Shown here: piece by piece, positions 24,701 to 36,472 of the stretch | How positions within the stretch are numbered: the stretch's first letter is position 1 | How the letters are laid out: each line of letters begins with the position of its first letter | Assembly (NCBI GenBank): GCA_030247855.1 | Contig: JAPDRN010000040.1 | Location: forward strand, 1-64,000 | Source of the DNA: Knufia peltigerae | Lineage: Eukaryota; Ascomycota; Eurotiomycetes; Chaetothyriales; Trichomeriaceae | DNA: 64,000 nt | Direction of reading: 5' to 3' | Made by a program: the position numbers and the translations under genes | The notes under the pieces: model-generated | Told to the model about the DNA's origin: nothing | Database searches by the model: none | What the model saw: the letters and a program-made list of their open reading frames with translations, nothing else

Positions 24701-27189
24701 AACAACACCAATCGGCTACTTGTACCAGCTACTCCTCAGTAGGCGTTGCAAGTGCAATAAACGAGACCATGCCTTGCCCTCCCTCTCGTACCCTGATCCT
24801 GGCCTAGCGAGACTCTCGAGTTTGCTCTGGGAAAGTGAAGCTTAACCGGTCCATTTACGCACAGCTTGGGGCAGGCCTAGCTGTGCCCAAGTGGAGGGCG
24901 CGATTCCCCCAAGGGCCCCCAAGGCCTTTTAACCAACAGCGATTGCCGCACTGATCGCTGTTCGTGCTTCGGCAGTCCGGTTGAATTTCAGCGTCTAGTC
25001 CAGACGCAGCTAGCAGGCCACTTTTCAGCTTCCTCGCGGTTGCCATTACTGTCCTTCTACGCAGTATTGACCGCAAGCTGACCTCAAAGCCATAATACCA
25101 CCACCATATACTCCGTACATACCACCTGAACTCCGTAATGTACCTCGTACCTGGCTTGTTGTCAGCCGTCGCTTGAAGCCTCGTTTTCGCTTATTTGCCT
25201 TTGATGATACACTGGCTATGGCCACGCCTGCGCCCTGCTCCTTGCTCCCTGCGTCCTGCTCCTTGTCACGCCTTACTGCAATTAGTAGCAGGAAATCCCA
25301 CCCTCCAGGAGAAACTCGCAACTCGCAACTGGATACTGCCTGGTGACGGTTGTTAGAACATGGCAGGACTACTCGAGTGAGCGCTTCTACCGACCCAGGT
25401 ACGGAGCACAACGAATGGACCAGATCACGAAAACTAACTCAGCGCTAGATACTCTTCGTCCTGCCCTCTTTGATCTCTGCTCGTGGAGTCAGTTGGCCTG
25501 TCAAGTCTTGTCCGTTGCTCTCCTCTCCTTCAGCAGACTGTCGCTTGTATCTCGCATGTCCACCGCCCGTAGTCAACCATCCCACCCAACATCGTCACTG
25601 GTGGGCCGTGGATTTACAAGCCCAAACCCTGCTCACCATCTATTACTCCTACTACTTTTTTTATTGTTTATTATTGTTTTTTGTTGCTGGATCCCACCCA
25701 AATCATCTTGCTGTCGACCGGCCAAAGACCTGCTGCGACCCTCCCCTGGCATTCGCAAACGGACCGAGCATACCCGAGCCATCTTTTCCTCCTCGTCCTA
25801 CTCCTTTCTCTTCCTCATTCTCTCCTCCAGATTCAGCCTGTGCAGACTAATACACTCCCTGTTGTCGTCCAGACGCTGTCAAAGGTGTCGTTTATTCCTT
25901 CGTACGTACAGTTGAAAATCTGGCCCGGATCGTCGGGAAGGCGAAAATCATCACGACCCTCCGGCACACCTCCAAACCCGCCCTCTCCTATGGTCTGATG
26001 GTGCTTGGACAGTAAAATTACCAAGTGTACGGAACTACCTCGACTGTTCTCCAGATCTCGGTCCATCAGACGCAAGCCTGATTTTGCCATCGTGGGCCCC
26101 TCCATAGCCTTGCCGTGTTAGCTCCTACACGCACGCACCACGCGCGCACGCAGCTGCACCATCAGCAGCACCACCAACACCCACCACCACAAACTAAAAC
26201 CGTCCGGCAGCAAAAGTGGCCTGGTCATCCAGATGAGCTCCTCTGGACACTAGAGCCGGGTGTCGACATCTACTAAAAGCCACCCCTGGCCTCGGCGGCG
26301 TATGTACGTTATTCCCAGGGTCTCCATTCCTGCGTGGCACTCTCTCTCTCTGCCAACGGCCGGACGGCGGCGTCTTTAAACTCACCCCTCGCCCACTTTT
26401 GATCTTCCACCAAGCCTGCACATCTCACGCCTGCATCGACGCGCTCTCGTATCAACAGGGCCTGCCGCTGAACGAACAAAAATTACCCTTTAGGCCAGCA
26501 TGCTCAAGCACTAGCTCCGACTCCGTTCTTTGCCGGATCCGCACCACAGGCCACGACCACCAGCAAACACCACCCGCGGCCCCGCTCAAGCACTTGGTTT
26601 CTCTTCATCTTTCCTTCTGACGATCCTTCACCTCTCGAACCTTCGCTTCGGAGGCACTTGGTTCAATTGGTGGCCCTCCTCCGACCAAACTTCCCTTTCA
26701 TCCAACGGCCTTTCACTCCTCAAGCGACTCGTCAAGCCGGCTGTCATCCAGAGCCTGCTTTGCCATATCGGGCCCTGCTCCTGGACAACGTCACAACTGT
26801 CAATCCCACTCAGCGGGACTTTCCAGACCATCTTCACACACTCACTGCCCTTCTCCTCTTCTTAAACTTCCCCGTTGTCACTTACCCGCTAAGACTCCTA
26901 TCCTCTCGTGAGTCTCGGATCATCTCGACGACCACGGCGGACCCACGTCGAGTCAGTCCCAGGAAACAAATATTAGACCATATCGCAATCTCCCCTCTTT
27001 CCGCCATAGCGGACTTCACAAAAAGTTGCCTCTGCCGACCCAAAGCATTTTCACGACCATACCAACGTCGATACATCTTTATATCTTCGTCAGTCACTGG
27101 GTTGTCGGCTGAGACTCGCGCCTTCTAGCCTGCTGTAGTCTAATACCCTGTCGCCGCAGCATTGCATTGTTGCGTCGACTACATATGAT
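18731..27189. other. 8.5-kb gene-free region upstream of the C2H2 factor
   Basis: Every open frame of notable length was inspected. Those of 140-190 codons (for example 20899-21330 and 25343-25915) begin at TTG or GTG and read as low-complexity shadow. The motif TACTCCGTA or its complement occurs at 21078, 23710, 24298 and 25109, with an eight-base version at 25130. From about 25.3 kb to 27.19 kb the plus strand turns strongly pyrimidine-rich and carries many short ATG frames, which suggests a long 5' leader of the C2H2 gene. No transposon ends, tRNA or 5S gene were recognised. Confidence 0.5.
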
Positions 27190-28215
27190 ATGGCCTTAGT
27201 GTTACCACCAAGTCATCATCCGAGTCGAAACTTACATAGCCCTCTCCCGTCTCCTGCGTCCCTCCTTGCCCACACAGCGATGGGAGAAGCGAGGAAAGAC
27301 GGGCCCGTCCTCCCTTCCATCGCCAGCCTCATTGAGGCCGTATCGGCGGGGAACGAGAAGGGTGAGTCTGCCACTGAACGCGATCGTTACATGAGACTGA
27401 CAGACCCAGGAAAAGACAAATTGCCCTCGCCGATATTTGACCATCCTCCTCGCAGAGTTTCCAGTAGTTCTCAAGGCTATAACACAAGCCCCGAGAGACA
27501 AGCCATTTCCGAAAGCCCTCGTCGTCCTCCCCTTCCCACGCCAGAGCTGCCTCCGGCGTCCAGTTTCGACTTTTCTCGCCCGTCGCCTATGAGTTATTCG
27601 CCAAAAGATGCGCCAGGACGAAACCACCACTACTCCTCTGGCCCTGCAAGCACAAATCCCGAGCTTTACACCCAAAGGCCGCCTCATTATCCTCCCATGG
27701 CGGTCGATACACATCCTCCACCATACCCTCCTATAGCCGAAGGAAACCAGTGGACATCTTCTACGAGGCCGCCGCCGCACGATCCTATGCATCTTGATGG
27801 ACACGCTCGAGCCCCGGCACCGACAGCATTCCGCGATCCTGCGACTGAAGCAGCCTTATACAATAATCATCCACAGCAGATGCCACTACCAACCAATTTT
27901 CCACCACCTGTACCTGTACCAGGGCCCAGCTTGCCTCCACTCGATGCTCAAATGGGACCGGTCTGGCGACATCACCATTACTACCCACCTGGAAATCCAC
28001 CCCCATTTCCGCCTCAGCCCCAAGAACGCTACATATGCCCTACGTGCAGCAAGCCGTTCTCGAGACCTAGCTCTCTGAAGATCCATACGCACTCCCATAC
28101 CGGGGAGAAACCGTACACATGCACCTATGCGGGTTGCGGCAAAAGCTTCAGCGTGCGGAGTAATATGAAACGACATGAAAAAGGCCACCGAACACCAGAG
28201 CATACGCCGTTCTAA
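27190..28215 (+). CDS. C2H2 zinc-finger transcription factor, MtfA-like
   Basis: This single-exon gene encodes 341 residues. Two C2H2 fingers lie at the extreme C-terminus (about residues 283-333). The first is CPTCSKPFSRPSSLKIHTHSH, with Cys283 as its first ligand. A TGEKPYTC linker joins it to a second finger containing GCGKSFSVRSNMKRHEKGH. This finger pair closely recalls MtfA-type regulators of secondary metabolism and development in Aspergillus, though I have not compared sequences. The rest is Pro/His/Ser-rich and presumably disordered. A short motif VLPSIASLIEAV near residue 40 may be an interaction segment. ATG 27190 is used; Met31 at 27280 is an alternative start. The very long upstream region suggests tight transcriptional or leader-based control. 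Confidence 0.82.
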   Translation: MALVLPPSHHPSRNLHSPLPSPASLLAHTAMGEARKDGPVLPSIASLIEAVSAGNEKGESATERDRYMRLTDPGKDKLPSPIFDHPPRRVSSSSQGYNTSPERQAISESPRRPPLPTPELPPASSFDFSRPSPMSYSPKDAPGRNHHYSSGPASTNPELYTQRPPHYPPMAVDTHPPPYPPIAEGNQWTSSTRPPPHDPMHLDGHARAPAPTAFRDPATEAALYNNHPQQMPLPTNFPPPVPVPGPSLPPLDAQMGPVWRHHHYYPPGNPPPFPPQPQERYICPTCSKPFSRPSSLKIHTHSHTGEKPYTCTYAGCGKSFSVRSNMKRHEKGHRTPEHTPF

Positions 28216-30651
28216 GTGAACCGGAATACTGGGCAGTGTCTGGGTCCGAGAGACCCCGAGAAATGCAGAGATGCTACTCTACACGGCTTGCGGTTCCGCA
28301 AACAGGATCGTTTAATCCGGCCAGGAAAAAAATTACGGTTTAGGAGTGAGGTGTGGCTAAAACCCCTGTGTAGGATGGTAGTATGTGTGCCAGGCTCCTC
28401 TGGTCAAAGGCCATGTTTAGGTGCACACAGTCGAAAGCACTTCTAAGTGATGAAAAGACGGAGAAATGGTGCGGCACAAGCAGCACCGTCATGTTACGAG
28501 TCTCATTCTGCATTGATTTTTCCGCCCGTCATCTGCGTTCAAGCGGCATAGCGACTGTCAAAGGGACAGGAACCACAGGGAAACGCGTGAGGATGGGCAT
28601 GGGCGCGCCGGTTTACTGCATCGTATGACTATGGCAGTGGCGTTTTGTGTTGCTAGCATTCTTGGACATACTACAAAAGGACATTTACAACGGACGGACG
28701 TGCTTCTTCATGAGCAGCGGTATGGGATTCACGATGGATACTGACGGCCTGGCTTCCCAGCAGCTAGACCAGCTACATCTACAACCACCAGAAGAAATGC
28801 TGCCGGTCCCTCCAGATCAGGGAACCGAAAATGTACATTATTTGACGCCGAGACACGGAAGACGCCCCAAATAGATTGTACCATACGTTTACGAACCCGA
28901 ATTGGGTCGCTTGTCTTTCGTATTGAGCTATGGCACTCAGGTCGAGGAGCTAAAGCATCGAACTACTGTAGGTTGCCACGAGGCAATTTTGGAGAAGGGA
29001 AACCACGCGAGCACCACGGCCCACCAAGTCGGAAAGCGACGGGCATCCACTGAGTTACCAGTCTATTGGGACAAGGACGCGGGTTTTGGTCTTGAGCGCA
29101 GGCTGCACATCATCCGGCATGTATTTCTTGGTCCCAAAGCGGAAAGGCCGTGGCTAATGCCAAGGGTCATGAGTGCGGTTTCTGGTGGAGATTGGGTCTA
29201 GAACATACCATGTGTTCGTAGGCTCCCTTGCTCGACAGGGGGTTTGCCAATGCCTCTTTTCAGACTGGTCTGGTCGCAAGGGCCAGCCATTGACACGGGG
29301 AAGGTGTGTTGAAGCGCCCGCGAAGGCCCTTAGTGCATGGTGGATGGTGCATGGCGCAATGGTTGGGAAGGTGTTGATGTCAAGAACGGAGTGTCGGATG
29401 GCGACGACCGCTCGGCCTGGACTGATGGACCGTCCCACGCAGGGCATACATAAGTAAAATGGTGATAATTATGCAGTAGCTTGTCGATTAGTCTGGCAGC
29501 TAGGAATGCAAAAGAGGCACACCAACGAACGACCCGGAGAGACGAAAAGAGACTCCGGACGAGAGCCCAAACGGCGGCAGTCGGTCGGGGCGGTTCAGAG
29601 TTTTGGGACGAGGGAGATCCATGATCGGCCAGCCCGAAATGATATTTTGTGTCTACAATCGCTAGCGCTCCGTAAAATGCCACGTGGAAAATTTTCGACC
29701 CCATCGAGAGCTGCATGTTCCCATGCAGGTGGTAGCGGGATTGTAGGATGGTAGGGTTTTGCCCAGGGTTGTGCCTTAGGGGGGGAAGGGGGGGTTCCGC
29801 CCAAGTGGTACCCGTGTCCCTTTTTGACTCCGAAGTCTGCCGCCCATGCGGGCGCGGGTTCTTGAAAATCGAGCCAGCCCGAGCAATCGAGGAAAATGGA
29901 GGGGATCGAATCGACGAAACCCGACCATCCAGCCCGGCAGCAAATCGAGAAATAATACGAGGGATCGCGACAAAATCGGTTACAATGTTCCCAAGCTTTT
30001 GGCGGTTTGGCGGGTTTTCCCCATGTCTATCTATCGCTAGGTAGGTTTCTCCCACGTGTTGCCTAGCAGGTAGATGGACCAGGGGAGAGAGTTGAGTCAC
30101 ACCACAACCCACAACCTGTCGAGACGTACACACATACAAACCTCCTTCCTACTTGTACGGTATGGAGGGGGCCTTTGCCAGGGTTGGTAGGGGGGGAGGA
30201 GAGGTGCTAAAAAAGTACCAAATAATGACAAGAAACAGTTTCTGTACTTGCCCGTGTTGGTTTGGAACAATAATGACACCCATAAGGTGCTTCCGTTAGA
30301 ACAAGACTTGTTTTGTCGCTCAACACAAGCCACATGGCCAGCCCATCTTGGGTCTTTTCCCTTTCTGCAACTACTGTAGAGATGGGCTTGCGAAGTAGGA
30401 TTTTTTGTTTTTGACGTCTGTCACTGACCAACACGGCAGATTATGATTTGAGTCGGGAACGATTCTGTTGTCTCTCTTCAGCCTCGCTAGGACTTACCGA
30501 TCCGCTCCTTCTAGGCTTCTCCAACAACAGTTCCTCTTTTTGTTGGGTGCCCAGGTGTAGTTACTCCGTGCGTCTATCTTACTTGTACAAGTAGGTATCC
30601 AGGTTACAGGGGTCTGCATTAAATTTATTGCCATTTCAAGTCCCTGCACGC

Positions 30652-30674
30652 CCATCCATCCATCCATCCATCCA
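30652..30674. repeat. CATC tetranucleotide microsatellite
   Basis: This is a perfect run of about six CATC units in gene-free DNA. Confidence 0.9.
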
Positions 30675-32025
30675 TGAATCCATCAATCCACCACACACGG
30701 CAACTCACATGTTGAAACAAGGTGGGAGAAAAAACATACTCCATACACCACACACAGAGAGAGAGAAACAAAGAAAAGCCATGCCGTCACCTTCATCTCC
30801 CCCTTCTTCCACACCCCCCTGCACCTGCAATGCTACCTACAACTGGATAAAAATCCTTCTGACAGCTCTCGGCCCCTCTTCCCATTCTGTGTGTGCACCA
30901 CCCATTACCTTTCTTGTGTGGGAATAACCCTGACGTCGCCAGCACGTACTCCTTACCTATAGGGATCGTTATGCTCTTTTCGGGCAATCGAGAATAGCGT
31001 GTGTGTTTTGTTTGTTGCCCTTTTCTTATTTCTCTCGACAACTGAAGATCCTCCGCCATCTTCCCCCGTTTGGGATGGTGATGTAACATGTGATGATTTA
31101 CTCCGTACAAAATTGGGGGGGAGGGGGGGCACAACAATTTTTTTCTTCACACTCTAATAAGCGAAGGCGAGAGCCCTGGAACTGTAATTCCCAACTTTCC
31201 ACGCACACACGGCTTCGCTCTCCAAGAGCAGTTCTTTCGCGGAGATGGCCGTTGCCCAGTGGGCTGTGTAACTACCAACACTGCATTGCATGTTATGACG
31301 AAGCCAGACTTCTCAGAGGTAAAAAAAAGAGTCTTTTGACGGCGCCATCCAGAAGGGAAGAGGCCCGTTAAGGTTTGTTCCTAGTAGACAGAGACAAACA
31401 CCATCCCCCCCCCTCCAAGTTCCCGAACCTGGAGTGTTTTTCTAGGTGCTTCCTTTTAGCAGGCTGGGTGCTCATTAGGTGCTCGGGACTAGTACAGTAG
31501 ACCGACCTCACGGCAACTTGTTACCAAGAAGGCCGGATTCGGCGGCCTTACTCGGTCGGGCCTTGACGTGAAGTTTACATCTCACAAAGGAGCTTTTGTC
31601 TCTTTCCGAACATCGGGTTCCTACCCCCAAAGAAAAAGACTTTCTCGATGGACGATGCCCTCTCAAAATCCAAGCGAGGTACACCAAGTACGAAAACGGA
31701 AACGGAAAAGACGAAGACGATAAATCGCCGGTAACGCGGCCGACAACTGGCAAAAGGCATCGTTGTCGACTTCTAGACAAGTCTGACCTTCCCCGGAGGG
31801 TCGCTACTTGCTGGGCGCATCGTTTGGCACCCGTTCAGTTTTCTGGCACAGAATTAATTGATTTCCACCATTTATTGTTGTTGCACCTGTCTTGTCGTCT
31901 CCTGTACTGTATCTTTTGGGCACTTGCTCAATCCCTTGGCAACAAACGTCTAAGGTTTCTCGGGAGGGAGGGGGGAAACGCAATTCCACTTCCCTTCCCC
32001 AGCCCTCGGTATCGGAGGAGACGCA

Positions 32026-32047
32026 GTGTGTGTGTGTGTGTGTGTGT
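32026..32047. repeat. GT dinucleotide microsatellite
   Basis: This is an uninterrupted run of about eleven GT units in gene-free DNA. Confidence 0.9.
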
Positions 32048-33317
32048 TCGTAATAAACGGCGATCATTCATTCTCTGCTCGCCCCCGTTGAACGATCGGA
32101 AAAGGGATCTTTTGGAGGTGCTGCCGATGCGATGCAAACTCGCTCGCTCTGGGGTTTCCATCGTCGCCAGGTAGGTAACTCATCTGATCAGACAAATCGA
32201 CGAGTCGTCGAGCTTGGAAATTCGTCCCGAAAACTCACGAACCGAGTTTGCCGGAAGCTCTCCAAGCGAGCTGCGAGCGTCGTGCCGTCGGTAGCAAGGT
32301 TCTTTTCTACGACTTTTTTTGGACCTTTGACCATGCGCCGGTAAGTAGACAATGACGCTTCCCAATCGAAAGACGGAGACGCTGCCCTTGCTGGACGGGA
32401 AAATGGTAACTGCGTCATTCCCCGATCGACATCCTTCAACGCACACGGGATATTCTTGTGATACCGCCGGAGGGGTCTTGCATGATGAATCCATTCTCTT
32501 GCTGGGACCAGGCCGAATTGCAGAGACGAGGCCATGCAAGGTTGATTCTTCGCTATCCTTCCCAGTCGGTTGGCATTTTTGAAACGCTCAGGACAACATC
32601 AGGAACCTTAGCGTTCCATGAATACCTGACTTGATAGGTAGGGAGCTGCTCGACATGAATGAGGTGTCCATTGGATCGAATGAGTAGTCAGCCAGCCGGC
32701 GAGTCAGTCAGCTAGCTATTGTCGTTGGTGTCATGGCTTGACAATAGCAAAGGCCCTTTTTGCTGGCTCGGGGATACAAAAGCGAGTATTCTGTCCATGA
32801 CTGTCACCTGTGCCCACGGCCTTTTGCATTGTTCGAACGCTCCTTCATGTATCCTTTTTGTCTCTTTTTTTTTCCCTATTGATGTCTCTATGAATGCTTC
32901 ACGAAACAGCTTGTCACCATGAATAGCGAGACAACCCCCCGCGAGCGAGCGCCGAGAGAGTGAGGCATTCAATAAGCCCGCCGAACGAGGTTAGCACTGC
33001 TTGCAGGCAGCGCTTCTTCCACACAATGTCTTCATTTTCACTCTTTTTGGCTTTTGGCAATCTTGAGAGAGACTCACGAAACTTCACGAGAGAGCCAAAG
33101 ATCAAGAATCGAGTGTGTTTTGTTGTCTCACAGCCCGGAAATCAGTCAAGGAGGTCCTTGTGGTGTCAATCAATTCGACAGTCACGCCTCAGAAACGGCC
33201 CTGGTTGTCTCAAAGATTTCCCTTGATTTTTCACACACTTTTCACACCTTTCAAACAAACAAACCTCTCGACTTTTCTTCTCCTTTCCCTCGGACAACCG
33301 TCGACAACCGAGACAAA

Positions 33318-33944
33318 ATGGGTAGTCAAAAGAAGAAGACCGAGTCAAAGAAGGGCAAAGGCAAGGGCAATGACTCCACCGGGCCTCTCACCCCCCGCGA
33401 AGTCGAACTCTTGAGGCGCATCATGGCCTCTACCAATGCCTCTTCGTCTTCTCGAGCGGTCGTCCCCCTGGACTATGCCGAGCTCGGCAAGTCTTACCCT
33501 GGCGTGAATGCCAGAACCCTGTGAGTATCAGTCTTCTCCTTTGTGTGTGTGTGTGTGTGTGTGTTTGCAAAGCAGCGCATGTGTTCTGTGTCACTAATAG
33601 AGGTACTCCCCAAAAAATCTAGTCACCAACAAGTCCGGCGTTTGAGAAAGAAGACCCAAAGAATGGGCATAGATTTTAAGGGCGTTGGTAGGGGTAAAGG
33701 CCCTCGCAGGGGCAAGAAGGCCCAGCAGAAGAAGAATGAGAAGGAAGAGGAGGAGGAGGATGATGATGATGAGACCGACGACGACGATGTTGGGTCGGCG
33801 GACCCGGGTTGCAAAACCAAGCAGCCCAAAGGTGATGATGATGATGATGATGACGACAATGGCCCAACCGGCAAAAAGGGTGGTGGCAGTGGTGGTGATG
33901 GTGGTTGTGCGCTCGCGATGCCTGTGGTTGTTGCCACAGCATGA
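33318..33944 (+). CDS. paralogue A: Myb-like domain protein with basic linker and acidic tail
   Basis: Two exons (33318-33520, 33623-33944; 102-nt intron containing a GT run) give 174 residues. The N-terminus is Lys-rich (KKKTESKKGKGKG). The helical domain runs from LTPREVELLRRIMAS (about residue 24) across the splice to LHQQVRRLRKK (about residue 78). The linker is strongly basic (GRGKGPRRGKKAQQKK), then acidic (EEEEEDDDDETDDDD), and the last part is Gly-rich. The domain matches the pattern of its four downstream neighbours: two predicted helices, a conserved turn, then a third helix with the intron just before it. I recognise it as like the fungal Myb-like domain often listed as Myb_DNA-bind_8. 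A nuclear role is inferred from the charge pattern. This copy has the longest loop between helices. Confidence 0.75.
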
Positions 33945-35106
33945 GACAGGGGGCCAAAGGGCCAATGGCCAATGTTGTTTGATGATGACCTTTGGGGGTC
34001 TTTTTTCATGTAGGAGAATGATATGATATCAACATGGCCATCGTCATTTACAAACGTCTCATCTCATTCCAGAAAACAGGTTCATGTTGATGATGCTGAC
34101 CGTACAGACAAAGAGGATTGATCGGCGATGACGAGCGTGTCGACGTTGGGTTCAACGATGCTGACAATTGTAAATGGTATACAGGTCGACCGCACTCATA
34201 ACGAGGCCACTGATTGCTATGTGTACTAACCATGTTGTACATGAGACGTTCATCATGATGTCAGGCGTTGTCAAAACCTCACAGCTTGGAAGACACCACT
34301 TTCAACAAGGGCAATCAACGAGGACGACCATGACGACATTTCACGGGCCAACAACAGCTTCACAGAGAAGACCAGGTCAGCAGAAACTAAGTCTCATTCG
34401 GATGAGGGTGATATTGACAGTGAACAGTCTTTGTTACAGTTCAGGCCGATAACATTTCAAAATGAGGTCGGTAATCGTCGACATCTGACGGACCGACGAT
34501 ACTCACATCAGAGAGATCATTGCCGATATCAAAAAGGTCGACGAACATTTATACGACGATCCTACGGCTGGATGAAGACAAGATTCGCGAGCTACTGTAT
34601 GAATACACGAAGAAACAGACCAGTAATATACATTCTACACCATCCCATTGTCTGCAACCAAGTGTGGCCGTTGTCATTCGACATATGAAAACTCGTTCAG
34701 CCTTGTTCTTTGAAACCACTGAATCCATGATCAGAATGCCGTTACTTCATCCTCATCTGAACGTGCACGACCCTGAACATGTTTATTCACTTATCGCGTC
34801 ACCAATAGGTGGATTGCACTCAGTTTTCGCGAGTACGTGAATACAAATACCACATGGGCTCACAAAACTTCCGGTTCACTCACATTATCTCTTTTCTCTT
34901 TCTCTCCCTCCACCATCTTCTATCTCGATCGAACCTCTACGACACTCTTCCAGCATCGAACATTTCCTATTCCTGTCAACACTCCATCAATCGTCAAACA
35001 ACAACAACAGTAAGTCTGTCGCTATGTCTTTTCGAGTTTCAGCATCTCCAGAGAGCCTCAAATTGACATGTCGCGCAGAATTCTTGAACCAATCATCTCG
35101 TTCACA
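33945..35106. other. spacer between paralogues A and B with decayed coding
   Basis: This holds the 3' end of A, a stretch that looks like decayed coding sequence (34246-34690, listed separately) and a CT-rich leader just upstream of B (about 34885-34925). Confidence 0.5.
34246..34690 (+). pseudogene. possible decayed relative of the paralogue cluster
   Basis: One frame is open for about 147 codons without any ATG. In its first part it reads like a charged linker (for example INEDDHDDISRANNS and SHSDEGDIDSEQ). Further on, protein-like pieces continue in other frames: THIREIIADIKKVDEHLYDD near 34503-34562 and LDEDKIRELLYEYTKKQ near 34570-34620. Charged helix-like pieces scattered over three frames suggest an old coding sequence broken by small insertions or deletions. 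The link to the neighbouring family rests on location and composition only. Confidence 0.3.
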
Positions 35107-35720
35107 ATGGCACCTCAAGGTTCGAAAACCGGCCCAAAGTCCACAATGGACAACGACGCCTTTCTCGCCAGGTGCATCAAGCACTCCAAGGAGAAGATCA
35201 ACGTCGACTGGGAAGCATTCTCGAGGGACACCGGCATGAGTGTCGGAGGTGCTCGGTAAGTTTTACATTCAAACACACTGGCATTTCCTCGGCTTTGTGG
35301 CTCTTTGACACTCTTTACGTTTTTTTTTGTCCGGCGCATAAACTGACAAACCGGAAAAAAAATTCATTTAGCAACAAGTTCCGTGCAATCATGAAACAAC
35401 TCGAGGAGGCTGGTGCGGCCTGGTGTGCCAGGGACGCCGATGGAAATCCCATCACCACCTTCACCACCAGCCCCAGAAAGACCGCAACCGCCGGTGGCAC
35501 CAAACGCAAGGCTGATTCAGAGACCAAGACCACCGCGAAGAAGATCAAGGCCGAGGACGACGGTGCGACTGCCGCCACAACCGCCGATGCTGATGACGAA
35601 GGTGAACCGCCAAAGAAGAAGCGTACTCGTGTCATACGAGAGCCCAAGGTCGCACACGTTCTCACTCCTGAGGAGCTAGCCAAGTTCTGTCCAGGCGCAA
35701 TAAGACCCTTGACTCAGTAA
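35107..35720 (+). CDS. paralogue B: Myb-like domain protein with nuclear-type basic linker
   Basis: Two exons (35107-35255, 35372-35720; 116-nt intron) give 165 residues. The domain covers about residues 14-66. It begins MDNDAFLARCIKHSKEKINV and continues DWEAFSRDTGMSVGGARNK, with the third helix FRAIMKQLEEAGA after the splice. Two likely nuclear localisation signals follow: KRKADSETKTTAKKIK and PPKKKRTRV. An acidic, Ala/Thr-rich stretch lies between them. Unlike its neighbours it does not end in an acidic run; it ends in a folded-looking segment VAHVLTPEELAKFCPGAIR, which no other copy has. The ATG is chosen because the frame above it is unlike the family. The function is unknown; sequence-specific DNA binding is plausible but unproven. 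Confidence 0.8.
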
Positions 35721-35957
35721 AGGCTCCATGTCCATGTTTTGAGAGAAACAACAAACAGTCAGTCACTCCGACACAGAGACGAAGGAGAAGAACACAACAA
35801 CAGAAGAATGATACACCATGGAGTTGGGCTGGGCCGGTTCTGAAGGATTCAAGTCTTCAAGGGGTAGACTGAAGTTCTCTCGCAAAGTTAGGATTTGCTG
35901 TGCTGTGCTTTTCCTTTGTGCTGATCATGCACTGCTCCCTTGAGAAGAGAGGCCGCC

Positions 35958-35988
<31 letters not shown>

Positions 35989-36472
35989 CAATGATGATGG
36001 TGATGGAGGTAGTTTGTCAAACTACACAATCAATCCCCAAATGAAAGAATCGAACCAGTGAAAACAATCAAAGTGAAACTTGTTTTCATGTAATTGAAGT
36101 TGTTGCCTTGCCCTTACTTTTCGCCTTCTTTACAGTACGTTTTACACCAAAATCTTTGGGATCAAGTGAAGAGCTTTTGAACCGAGATTCAGGTTCGATG
36201 ATGATGATGATGCTCATCACATGTAAAAACTTTCTCGATCTTGATCTTTCTTCCACTCATCGAGCAACTATTTAAGATCCTCCTGCTTCTTCCAATCTTT
36301 TTCCTCTTTCTTCTCTTCTACTCATCCTTCCCTCCGAAACTCCAACCATTTCGAACAAGACAGATCGAATTCGTTTTTTCTTCTTCTTCTTCTTCTTCAT
36401 CACACCAACAACCAACACACACACAAAAACAACATCTTACGCCCACAAGACGAAAGAACAAACGGAACAATC
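35721..36472. other. spacer between paralogues B and C
   Basis: This contains a GAT trinucleotide run (35958-35999), a small open frame built on it, a second short GAT run near 36196-36212, a TATTTAAG box near 36269, and a CT-rich leader with a CTT run (about 36378-36402) before the ATG of C. Confidence 0.55.
35927..36061 (+). pseudogene. small acidic open frame on a GAT repeat, possible relic
   Basis: An ATG at 35927 opens a 44-residue frame: a short basic start (SLEKRGRH), ten consecutive Asp, then NDDGDGG and a polar end. The basic-then-acidic layout resembles the tails of the neighbouring paralogues, especially D. It has no helical domain, so it may be a leftover tail or simply a microsatellite in the 3' region of B. 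Confidence 0.25.

Larger units (their letters stand above)
28216..33317. other. 5.1-kb gene-poor region
   Basis: No gene was recognised. Open frames of 75-270 codons lack ATG starts or convincing composition. The region contains a CATC tetranucleotide run (30652-30674), a GT run (32026-32047) and one TACTCCGTA motif at 31099-31107. It probably includes the 3' untranslated region of the C2H2 gene and the promoter of the first paralogue at 33318. Confidence 0.45.

Noticed and set aside
25343..25915. 190-codon frame rich in Leu and Ser
   Set aside because: Starts at GTG and is simply the translation of a pyrimidine-rich leader.
29330..30139. 269-codon minus-strand frame in the 5.1-kb gap
   Set aside because: No family features, mixed composition, and no conserved-looking segment; probably chance.
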